In this document: in pieces, positions 1-5,127 of the stretch | Position numbering within the stretch: position 1 is the stretch's first letter | Layout: each line of letters starts with the position of its first letter | Origin: Chloroflexota bacterium | GTDB lineage: Bacteria; Chloroflexota; Limnocylindria; Limnocylindrales; CSP1-4 | Reading direction: 5' to 3' | Length of the DNA stretch: 5,261 nt | Assembly: GCA_013813905.1 (NCBI GenBank) | Contig: JACCQX010000185.1 | Span: 1 to 5,261 of the forward strand | The notes under the pieces: model-generated | What the model saw: the letters and a program-made list of their open reading frames with translations, nothing else | Told to the model about the DNA's origin: nothing | Databases searched by the model: none | Made by a program: the position numbers and the translations under genes

Positions 1-1022
1 CCCTCGACGCCTTCCGTATCGGCGTCCTCGCTGGCGGCGAAAGCGCCGTCGGGCGTGGTGAGGTTGACGCGCAGGTAGTCGAGGGTAGTCCTCGTCACAT
101 CTCCGTAGAGCGGATCTCCGGTGAGCTGCCAGGCGTGAAGATAGACGCGTGCCAGCTGCGCGTTGTCGTAGAGCATCTTCTCGAAGTGCGGCACCAGCCA
201 GGCCGGGTCCGTGGCATACCGGGCGAAACCGCCGGCCAGGTGATCGTGGATCCCGCCGGCCGCCATGCGATCCAGCGATCGGCGGGCCACGGCCAGCGAA
301 CGCGCATCACCCGAGCGCACATGGTGACGAAGCAGGGCTTCGATGGCCATCGACTGCGGGAACTTGGGCGCGCGACCCCAGCCCCCGTTGGCCTGGTCGA
401 AGCCCCGCTCCAGCTCGGCTGCCGCCGGATCAAGCATCCAGGCTGAAACGTCTCTTGGGCCGGGAGCACTCTCGGCGTTGACCGCCGCCGCGCGGGCCGA
501 TGCATCGATGGCCTCCACCAGGCGATCACCCGCTGTCTCGACGGCCGCACGGTCGGCCGTCCAGGCTCGCTGCACCGCGTCCAGCACCTCGCGAAAGCTG
601 GGCATGCCGTGGCGCCGCTCGTCGGGGAAGTACGTGCCACCGTAGAACGGCCGCCCGTCGGGTGTCAGGAAGACGCTCATCGGCCAGCCGCCCTGCCCTG
701 TCATGGCCTGCACGGCGTCCATGTACACGGCGTCCAGGTCCGGTCTCTCCTCCCGGTCCACCTTGACGGGCACGAAGTCGCGGTTGAGCTGTTCGGCGGT
801 CGCCGGATCCTCGAACGACTCGCGCTCCATGACGTGGCACCAGTGGCACGCGGCATAGCCGATAGAGAGGAAGATGGGCTTGGCCTCTTCCCGGGCTCGT
901 GTCAGCGCCTCGGCTCCCCAGGGGTACCAATCGACCGGGTTGTGAGCGTGCTGCAGCAGGTATGGGCTGGTCTCTGCGGCCAGGCGGTTGGTGTGGAGGG
1001 CCCCCTCCGACGATGCGGGCAT
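1..1022 (-). CDS. YyaL/DUF255-family thioredoxin-fold protein, N-terminal part (3' end outside window)
   Basis: About 340 codons are visible, starting at the ATG at 1020-1022 and open to the left edge. The family (DUF255, COG1331; YyaL in Bacillus, SPATA20 in animals) joins an N-terminal thioredoxin-like domain to an alpha/alpha barrel of the six-hairpin glycosidase type and is usually about 650-700 residues, so roughly half is here. Visible landmarks are [17 protein letters not shown] (19-35), the CHWC redox-like motif at Cys59/Cys62 followed by [20 protein letters not shown] (88-97), [15 protein letters not shown] (109-123), GGTYFP (128-133), and the barrel signature [13 protein letters not shown] (278-290); the last readable residues, ASEDADTEG, also fit the family. 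The biochemical function is not established. No signal peptide is seen, so it is probably cytoplasmic. It lies 28 bp after the zinc-ribbon gene on the same strand. No good Shine-Dalgarno precedes the start, which may suggest translational coupling. No frameshift is seen. Confidence 0.93.
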   Translation of the reverse strand, partial: MPASSEGALHTNRLAAETSPYLLQHAHNPVDWYPWGAEALTRAREEAKPIFLSIGYAACHWCHVMERESFEDPATAEQLNRDFVPVKVDREERPDLDAVYMDAVQAMTGQGGWPMSVFLTPDGRPFYGGTYFPDERRHGMPSFREVLDAVQRAWTADRAAVETAGDRLVEAIDASARAAAVNAESAPGPRDVSAWMLDPAAAELERGFDQANGGWGRAPKFPQSMAIEALLRHHVRSGDARSLAVARRSLDRMAAGGIHDHLAGGFARYATDPAWLVPHFEKMLYDNAQLARVYLHAWQLTGDPLYGDVTRTTLDYLRVNLTTPDGAFAASEDADTEGVE

Positions 1023-1050
1023 GGTGTGATGGTATTACCCGGACGGGCGG

Positions 1051-1815
1051 TCAGGCCGAAGGCGTTCCGCAGTTCGGGCAGAACTTGGCGTCGGCCGTCA
1101 GCTGGGTGCCGCAACTCGCGCAGGCCTTCGGCTGGGGTGCGGCGGCACCGCAATCCGGACAGAACTTCATGCCGGCCGCCAGCGCGGTCCCGCAGCTCGC
1201 GCAGGTGCTCGGGCCAGCGGCCGCGGCAGGGGAGGTTCCCGGCTGCGTCATCTGGGACCCGCAGTGGGGGCAGAACCTGGTGCCGGCCGGCGCCTTGGTG
1301 CCATCGGTCGGACAGGTGGCCTGACCGGCTTCCGCCTGGGCCGCCGCGTTGGCCATGCCCTTCTGGATAGCGCCGGTCACGCCGAAGGCATCGGCGATGC
1401 CCTTCCAAGCCTGCGCCGCCTGCTGCGCCTTTGCCGCTTCCACCTCGGCGGCCCTGGGCGAGTCCTCGTCGCAGAAGCCGGCCGGTTCGTCGAAGTCGGG
1501 GATGCACACGATCTGGCGACAGGTGGGGCACTCGCGAAAGAACTGACGGGTCTGGTCCCACGCGCTCTGGAGCTCCTGGGGACTCATGTCCGTGCGATAA
1601 CGGTCGTTCTCGACCTCGTTGGCCGCCGAGGCGCCGACGATCGGGATGTTGCGCAGGAAGCCGCCCAGGGCGCCGCGCTGCACGTTCTCCTTGATGGTCG
1701 TGCCGATGCTGGGGTTGCTGCGGTACTCACGCTCGTCGCGATCGCAGTAGAAGATCGCGTAGGGCCCCATGCCGTCGTTCGAGATGTCGTAGCGGGGCAT
1801 GGGACTCGGTTCCAT
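1051..1815 (-). CDS. Zinc-ribbon protein of unknown function, three C-terminal ribbons plus a Cys cluster
   Basis: A 254-residue protein. The ATG at 1813-1815 is chosen because GGAGG (1825-1829) lies 9 nt upstream; the in-frame ATG at 1798-1800 has no such site. The N-terminal third has one cysteine (YCDRDE, Cys24) and a Gly/Ala-rich stretch GALGGFLRNIPIVGASAA (48-65) that could be a short amphipathic or membrane-touching segment. A second cluster, CPTC plus two further cysteines (Cys96, 99, 104, 115), resembles a separate metal site. An Ala/Gln-rich helical linker (about 121-165) leads to three ribbons of form C-x2-C-x10-C-x2-C: 168-185, 205-222 and 232-249. In the first, the second Cys is Asp171 (CPTDG). 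Such ribbons usually bind structural zinc and serve in protein or nucleic-acid contacts. The overall family is not recognised, and no catalytic domain is seen. It is the first gene of a probable two-gene unit with the DUF255 protein. Confidence 0.88.
   Translation of the reverse strand: MEPSPMPRYDISNDGMGPYAIFYCDRDEREYRSNPSIGTTIKENVQRGALGGFLRNIPIVGASAANEVENDRYRTDMSPQELQSAWDQTRQFFRECPTCRQIVCIPDFDEPAGFCDEDSPRAAEVEAAKAQQAAQAWKGIADAFGVTGAIQKGMANAAAQAEAGQATCPTDGTKAPAGTRFCPHCGSQMTQPGTSPAAAAGPSTCASCGTALAAGMKFCPDCGAAAPQPKACASCGTQLTADAKFCPNCGTPSA
1060..1325 (-). repeat. Three imperfect repeats encoding the zinc ribbons
   Basis: The 3' end of the zinc-ribbon gene repeats itself at DNA level. On the plus strand the core cAGAACyT recurs with GAACTT at 1081, GAACTT at 1162 and GAACCT at 1273. 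The offsets are 81 and 111 bp, i.e. 27 and 37 codons, so frame is kept. Each unit continues with similar sequence to a CGCAG/CGGACAG element about 40 bp further on, which encodes the other cysteine pair. This indicates growth by tandem duplication inside the gene. The copy nearest the middle of the protein is the most diverged and has lost one ligand Cys. Confidence 0.7.
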
Positions 1816-1824
1816 GTCTCGTGT

Positions 1825-1829
1825 CCTCC
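1825..1829 (-). promoter_or_regulatory. Ribosome binding site for the zinc-ribbon gene
   Basis: GGAGG on the minus strand with a 9-nt spacer to the ATG at 1813-1815. It decides the start in favour of the first of two in-frame ATGs that lie 15 bp apart. Confidence 0.65.
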
Positions 1830-1883
1830 CTCACCTGGCTGCGGTGACGATCCACGGTCGACTTCTGCCCGTGCCAGACGCGC

Positions 1884-1889
1884 ATCATA
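1884..1889 (-). promoter_or_regulatory. Possible -10 element for the zinc-ribbon/DUF255 unit
   Basis: TATGAT on the minus strand, about 70 nt before the zinc-ribbon start codon. It stands out in a GC-rich stretch and matches a sigma70-type -10 (TATAAT) at five of six bases. No convincing -35 hexamer is found 16-18 bp upstream, so this is a weak call. The spacing would give a leader of roughly 60 nt. Confidence 0.25.
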
Positions 1890-1958
1890 CGAAGGGCGAC
1901 GCACCGTACGAGCGACACGACGGGGCGCACGCCTCGCGACGCTCCGCGCGCGACAGGC

Positions 1959-2021
1959 TCAGAGGTTCGAGGCCATTGCCGCCAATTGCACGCGGGTCGA
2001 GGCCCCGAGCTTGGCACCGAT
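1959..2021 (-). pseudogene. Remnant: extreme C-terminus of a LuxR-type HTH protein
   Basis: Read on the minus strand, about 20 codons ending in TGA (1959-1961) give IGAKLGASTRVQLAAMASNL. This closely resembles the end of a LuxR/GerE helix-turn-helix domain, where the recognition helix is followed by a [AS]KLG-x-[ST]R-x-Q-x-A motif and the protein stops soon after. Upstream of about 2022 the same frame shows no LuxR character (no upstream HTH helices), so only the tail survives. The match is short, so chance similarity cannot be excluded. The boundary coincides with the beginning of the beta-propeller fragment on the other strand, which supports a recombination scar. Confidence 0.45.
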
Positions 2022-2381
2022 GAAGTCGTCGCCCAGATCGAGGTGGGCGGAGGGCCGCACACCATCGCCGTTGGTGAGGGCGGAGTCTGGGTGACGAACC
2101 GGTACAACTTGACGATGAGCCACATCGATCCAGGATCGAACCAAGTCGTTGCAACCGTCGCGGGCACCGGCCTCGGTCCTTCCGTGGGCGTTGCCACCGG
2201 CAGCGGCTCCGTGTGGGTGGCCCATCCCGACGGCATCGCGCGGGTCGATCCCACGACCGACGAGATCGCGGACATCCTTGACGTACCTGTGGGGCCGTAC
2301 TATGACATCGTGCATGTCGATGGCGACCTTTGGGTGTCGCGTATCGGGGCGGGGCTGATGCGAGTCCGGATCGCTCCTTAG
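2016..2381 (+). pseudogene. Truncated YncE-like beta-propeller, C-terminal ~120 residues
   Basis: The plus-strand frame ending at TAG 2379-2381 shows three successive propeller-blade repeats: VGGGPHTIAVGEGGVWVTN, then LGPSVGVATGSGSVWVAHPDG with IARVDPTTDEI, then VGPYYDIVHVDGDLWVSRIG. The pattern G-P-x(3)-V-x(4)-G-x-[VL]-W-V is typical of YncE/SMP-30/NHL-like propellers, where it follows IDP-x-T-[ND]-E-V-V. Complete proteins of this kind usually have about 300 residues or more and often a signal peptide; neither is present. The frame opens at a TTG at 1986 without a Shine-Dalgarno. Propeller-like sequence starts abruptly at TDEVV (2016), directly at the LuxR-like remnant. It is most likely a 5'-truncated relic, though expression of a short protein cannot be ruled out. 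Confidence 0.65.
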
Positions 2382-2383
2382 AC

Positions 2384-2400
2384 CGAGCGTTGGCCGCTCG
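2384..2400 (+). terminator. Small perfect stem-loop just after the propeller stop
   Basis: CGAGCG (2384-2389) pairs with CGCTCG (2395-2400) around a 5-nt loop, TTGGC, three bases after the TAG. No T-tract follows, so it is not a classical intrinsic terminator. It may be a leftover transcription-end structure of the original propeller gene. The rest of the 2401-2540 stretch shows no gene and no clear promoter. Confidence 0.25.
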
Positions 2401-2541
2401 ACCCTAGGCTCGAGGCGGCTGACCGTGCCGACAGGTGAAGGCACACGCGCCGACGTGCATACGCATGTGACGCCCTGACGAGCAGCGACAGGCAGCGAGC
2501 CGTAGATGCGTGCCGGGGGGAGGCCCAGCGACGGGTCGTTT

Positions 2542-2545
2542 GGAG
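2542..2545 (+). promoter_or_regulatory. Ribosome binding site of the MobA/MocA-like gene
   Basis: GGAG with a 9-nt spacer to the ATG at 2555. It favours this start over the in-frame GTG at 2510, which lacks a comparable upstream site and would add 15 residues without family similarity. Confidence 0.5.
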
Positions 2546-2554
2546 CGACATCGA

Positions 2555-3211
2555 ATGAAGCCATCGGACGTGGCGGTATTGGTCCTGGCAGCCGGCGCAG
2601 GGTCGCGTTTCTCGGCCGGCCTCCCTGGGACCGACCAGCCGGCGCGTGACGGTGTCGCCGCCTCCAAGCTGCTGGCGCCGCTCGATGGCCGGCCCGTCCT
2701 GGAGCACGTTCTCGATCGCGCCGCCGAGTTGCGGTCCGCTGCGACGGTAGTCGTGCTGGGCAGCGGACCCGCCGCCGACTCGATCGAGGCGAGCATCGCC
2801 TGGCGGCAGGAACGGCGGGTAATCAACGCCCATCCGGAGCGAGGGCTCGCCTCTTCCCTCCGAGTAGGCCTGGTCGAGATGGCGCGGCCCGAGCTGGCGT
2901 CGACCGGCGCGGCCCTGATCATGCTCGGCGACCAACCGCGCGTCCGCCTGGGGGTGATGCGGGCCTTGTTGGCAGCCGCGGCAGCGACGCCCATGTCGCT
3001 CATAGTGGCGCCGCGATACGCCGAGGGAGGCGGCAGCAATCCCCTGCTGGTGCGGCGGGCGGCGTGGCCCCTCGCTGCCGAAATGGAAGGTGACCGAGGG
3101 TTCGGCCCGCTCCTGCGCGCGAGGCCGGACCTGGTCTTGTTCGTGGATGTGTCAGGCACCAATCCGGATGTCGACACGCCGGCCGACCTGGCCCACCTCA
3201 GTCGCGCTTGA
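2555..3211 (+). CDS. MobA/MocA-like nucleotidyltransferase, probable molybdenum cofactor cytidylyltransferase
   Basis: A 218-residue protein of the MobA-like NTP-transferase family. MocA/PucB-type members attach CMP to molybdopterin for xanthine-dehydrogenase-type enzymes. Visible signature: VLVLAAGAGSRF (8-19, nucleotide-binding loop), KLLAPLDGRPVLEHVLD (38-54), INAHPERGLASSLRVGL (90-106), LGDQPRV (124-130, metal/nucleotide motif; this form is typical of MocA rather than of the guanylyltransferase MobA), GGGSNPLLV (158-166), GDRGFGPLL (179-187) and NPDVDTPADL (203-212). The loop between RF and KLL is about 18 residues (SAGLPGTDQ onward), longer than the usual few. The substrate (CTP rather than GTP) is inferred from the motif and from the urate genes next door; no xanthine dehydrogenase gene lies in the window. 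It converges with the uricase gene, and the two stop ends overlap by 14 bp. Confidence 0.85.
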   Translation: MKPSDVAVLVLAAGAGSRFSAGLPGTDQPARDGVAASKLLAPLDGRPVLEHVLDRAAELRSAATVVVLGSGPAADSIEASIAWRQERRVINAHPERGLASSLRVGLVEMARPELASTGAALIMLGDQPRVRLGVMRALLAAAAATPMSLIVAPRYAEGGGSNPLLVRRAAWPLAAEMEGDRGFGPLLRARPDLVLFVDVSGTNPDVDTPADLAHLSRA

Positions 3212-4130
3212 GCACCAGGCCGATGCGGCCGAAGGGAGGGCGTGGGTCGGTGTAGACCTTCACCTGGGGGTCAGCCTCGGAGGTGTGCGACAGGTCCCAT
3301 AGCCGGTTCTCCGCCTCGAAGGAGACCTCCATCAGCTGCGGCCAGCGTTCGAGCATACTCTGGCCGATCTCATGCACCAGGTGCTGGATGGAGAGGCTCA
3401 CGAAGGTCTCGAAGACCGTGGCTGCGAGGTCCGCCACCTGTTCTGGAGCGACATAGTGCGCTGGCTGCGGGTCCAGGGCGGCGCCCCATTCGGTCTCCAA
3501 GTAGCGCCAGCCGATGTCGCAGTGGATGTAGAGCGGACGGTCAGGGCGCTCCGGCAGGGTGGTGTATTCGTCCCGCGCGAACGAGGCGAACCTGGAACCC
3601 GAGACCTTGATCAGCTGGAGGCCCTCTCGCCCCGATCGGAGGTCGCAGGGCACGATCCGGCCATCGGCGACCCGGTCCACGCCCACCGATGCGGTCGCGT
3701 GACTGGCGCGCGTGCGGTGGAACAGGACCGCGCTGTCGCGCCACGTGCCCTCGTCGCCGGGCACGACCGCCGCCGCGAAGGGCGTCTCCCGGCCCGTCAT
3801 GACCAGCCGCTCCATGTGCGGATACGTCTCCAGGAAGCGGCGCCCGATGAAGAAGAGCCAGCCCTCCAGCGTGGACCCGGTAAAGGCCAGCGACTCGCGA
3901 TGGATGAAGTTCTTCATCGTGTCGGTGGCCACGACCCGCCGGTTGTCACCCTCTGTGTAGGCCGGCAGGAAGCCCTCGCCCAGCACACGCACGTCGAGCT
4001 CCGCCGCGAACAGCACGTTCTCGCGTCCGGTGAAGGGCGACTCGGGGATACGTGTGACGCCGCGCAACGGCGTTGCATAGGTGCGGTACGTGGATACGGC
4101 TGCCTTGCCGTAGTGGATCTCCGTCTTCAA
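3198..4130 (-). CDS. Urate oxidase (uricase, factor-independent urate hydroxylase)
   Basis: A 310-residue T-fold protein that oxidises urate to 5-hydroxyisourate. Residues matching the Aspergillus flavus enzyme: Lys9 in YGKAAV (catalytic Lys10), Thr69-Asp70 in ATDTMKN (Thr57-Asp58), Phe181 in SGSRFASFARDEYTTL (Phe159), Arg198 (Arg176), Gln249 in SLSIQHL (Gln228) and Asn275 in EAENRLW (Asn254). The PNKH motif that follows in many uricases, with His256, is absent; the aligned position is Leu277. The C-terminus KVYTDPRPPFG is like the Bacillus-type enzymes. The start is a TTG (4128-4130) that overlaps the TGA of the preceding gene (TTGA); GGAGG 7 nt upstream and the need to keep Lys9 near the N-terminus fix it. 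It is the last gene of the three-gene operon. No peroxisomal-type or secretion signal is seen. Its products are handled by the two upstream genes. Confidence 0.95.
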   Translation of the reverse strand: MKTEIHYGKAAVSTYRTYATPLRGVTRIPESPFTGRENVLFAAELDVRVLGEGFLPAYTEGDNRRVVATDTMKNFIHRESLAFTGSTLEGWLFFIGRRFLETYPHMERLVMTGRETPFAAAVVPGDEGTWRDSAVLFHRTRASHATASVGVDRVADGRIVPCDLRSGREGLQLIKVSGSRFASFARDEYTTLPERPDRPLYIHCDIGWRYLETEWGAALDPQPAHYVAPEQVADLAATVFETFVSLSIQHLVHEIGQSMLERWPQLMEVSFEAENRLWDLSHTSEADPQVKVYTDPRPPFGRIGLVLKRD

Positions 4131-4702
4131 CCGGCCGCCTCCGCTGCCCGCAGGCGCACGAGTCGGTCCTGCGCGATGTTCACCACGTCGTTGAGGGCCC
4201 GCCGCTTCTCGTCTTGGCCTTCAGCGGATAGAAGCTCCTCCATGACTCGCGCGATGTCCGCACGGGAGCGGCCGGCCACGTGGATGACGAAGCGGAAGCC
4301 GAAGCGCGATTCATAGGCGGCGTTGAGGCGTTGGAGCTCGATGGCCAGTCGCTCCCTGATCACCTTCTCTTCAGCCGTGGCGGCCGGCCCGCCAACTGAG
4401 TCGCCCGCCTGTTCTCGGGACTCGCGGTCGTAGCCCTGCTCACGAAAGGACAGCGGGGACACGGTCGCCGGTGGGGCACCGATCCGCGGGTGAGCATCCA
4501 GCAGGGCGATCTGCTCCGCCTCGGACATGGCCTGGGCCACCACGCGGGCCCGGTCGAGCAGCGCTCGATAGGAACCGAAGGGTCGATCAAGGCCCAATCT
4601 GGCGGCGAAGGAAGGTGCGCCTTCGAAGAGCGGGGCGAGTGCTTGAGCGAATGCAGGGGCGCCCAGCGCATCGAGCTCAGCGATGGGCGGGATCTGCTCC
4701 AT
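4127..4702 (-). CDS. uraD: 2-oxo-4-hydroxy-4-carboxy-5-ureidoimidazoline (OHCU) decarboxylase
   Basis: A 191-residue, mostly alpha-helical protein that decarboxylates OHCU to S-allantoin, the last step of uricolysis. Family landmarks: HPRIG (71-75, holding the catalytic His), SREQAG (95-100), NAAYESRFGFRFVIHVAGRSRADI (127-150) and the long C-terminal helices. Between HPRIG and SREQAG there are about 19 residues, with a second near-copy SFREQG (85-90) just before it. Length is slightly above the ~165-175 common in bacteria. The ATG at 4700-4702 comes one base after the TGA of the hydroxyisourate hydrolase gene (TGAGATG), and the gene's own stop overlaps the uricase start, so all three are probably translationally coupled. 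No strong Shine-Dalgarno of its own is seen. Confidence 0.95.
   Translation of the reverse strand: MEQIPPIAELDALGAPAFAQALAPLFEGAPSFAARLGLDRPFGSYRALLDRARVVAQAMSEAEQIALLDAHPRIGAPPATVSPLSFREQGYDRESREQAGDSVGGPAATAEEKVIRERLAIELQRLNAAYESRFGFRFVIHVAGRSRADIARVMEELLSAEGQDEKRRALNDVVNIAQDRLVRLRAAEAAG
4138..4142 (-). promoter_or_regulatory. Ribosome binding site of the uricase gene, inside the uraD end
   Basis: GGAGG on the minus strand with a 7-nt spacer to the TTG at 4128-4130. It confirms the unusual TTG start and indicates that uricase can recruit ribosomes itself as well as by stop-start coupling. Confidence 0.65.
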
Positions 4703-4703
4703 C

Positions 4704-5075
4704 TCAGCTGCCGCGGTACGTGGTCATGGCGTAGGGCGCCAGCAGTAGCGGCACGTGGTAGCTGCGCGTCGCGTCCTCGATGTGGATCTGCAGCATCATC
4801 GCCTCGAAGAACGACCCGCCGTGACCCCGCAGGTCGAAGTACAGGCGGTAGTCGCCGATCGTCAGCTCACCGCGGAGCAGCGACCGGATACGACCATCCG
4901 CGTCGGTGATGCCCTGCCCGGCCGGAACCTCTGCGCCGTCGTCGATGAGGCGCACGAGCCGAACGCGGACGCCGGGCCGAGGCAGGCCGGCCTGCGTGTC
5001 CAGCACATGGGTCGAGACCGTCGGCCGCGCGACAGCCGCGGCTTCCCGCTCGGGACGCGCTTCACTCCTGGCCAT
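4704..5075 (-). CDS. 5-hydroxyisourate hydrolase (transthyretin-like, PucM/HiuH type)
   Basis: A 123-residue protein that hydrolyses 5-hydroxyisourate to OHCU, the middle step of uricolysis. The transthyretin-like fold ends with the diagnostic C-terminal tetrapeptide YRGS (120-123). Catalytic residues by family comparison: His23 in STHVLDTQAG, Arg62 in TDADGRIR, His107 in SYHVPLLLAPY, and the YRGS end. The first ~18 residues are a charged/Ala-rich extension before the fold. The reading frame remains open up to an ATG at 5241-5243, but the ATG at 5073-5075 is preferred: GGAGG lies 10 nt upstream, the resulting length is normal for the family, and longer versions run into the divergent DUF3830 gene. 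An intermediate ATG at 5127-5129 is possible but has no ribosome site. It is the first gene of the urate operon, followed by uraD after one base. Confidence 0.94.
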   Translation of the reverse strand: MARSEARPEREAAAVARPTVSTHVLDTQAGLPRPGVRVRLVRLIDDGAEVPAGQGITDADGRIRSLLRGELTIGDYRLYFDLRGHGGSFFEAMMLQIHIEDATRSYHVPLLLAPYAMTTYRGS

Positions 5076-5085
5076 CCGTGTGGAG

Positions 5086-5094
5086 CCTCCCTCC
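5086..5094 (-). promoter_or_regulatory. Duplicated Shine-Dalgarno of the hydroxyisourate hydrolase gene
   Basis: GGAGGGAGG on the minus strand, the nearer GGAGG ending 10 nt before the ATG at 5073-5075. It lies in a purine-rich tract (5081-5100 on this strand) and selects the short start among several in-frame ATGs. The operon promoter must lie in or beyond the 52-bp gap to the divergent gene; no clear hexamer pair was found for it. Confidence 0.55.
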
Positions 5095-5114
5095 GCCTCC
5101 GCCGACGCCTCGGC

Positions 5115-5120
5115 TATCCT
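5115..5120 (+). promoter_or_regulatory. Possible -10 element of the DUF3830 gene
   Basis: TATCCT ends 7 nt before the ATG at 5128, and no Shine-Dalgarno precedes that ATG. If real, transcription would begin at or very near the start codon and give a leaderless mRNA. There is no convincing -35 hexamer, so this rests on spacing only. Confidence 0.2.
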
Positions 5121-5127
5121 GCCGGCC

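Noticed and set aside
95..930. Minus-strand frames at 95-640 and 526-930
   Set aside because: They are alternative frames of the DUF255 gene, which is open to the window edge in another frame and shows the conserved motifs.
1986..2015. TTG at 1986 as a genuine start for the propeller fragment
   Set aside because: No ribosome site, and the first ten codons lie over the LuxR-like remnant and do not resemble a propeller; the fragment is better seen as 5'-truncated.
1264..2094. Long plus-strand open frame opposite the zinc-ribbon gene and its leader
   Set aside because: It mirrors the minus-strand coding sequence, has no family motif or ribosome site, and is expected in GC-rich DNA.
2450..2480. 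Imperfect symmetrical GTGCATACGCATGTGAC element as an operator
   Set aside because: The two halves are not true inverted repeats when compared base by base, and no regulator gene is adjacent.
2404..3177. 257-codon minus-strand frame opposite the nucleotidyltransferase
   Set aside because: Ser/Arg/Ala-rich translation without motifs; the plus strand has clear MobA-family signatures throughout.
3372..4316. 314-codon plus-strand frame opposite uricase and uraD
   Set aside because: It spans the boundary of two clearly real minus-strand genes and has no recognisable domain; it is an antisense shadow.
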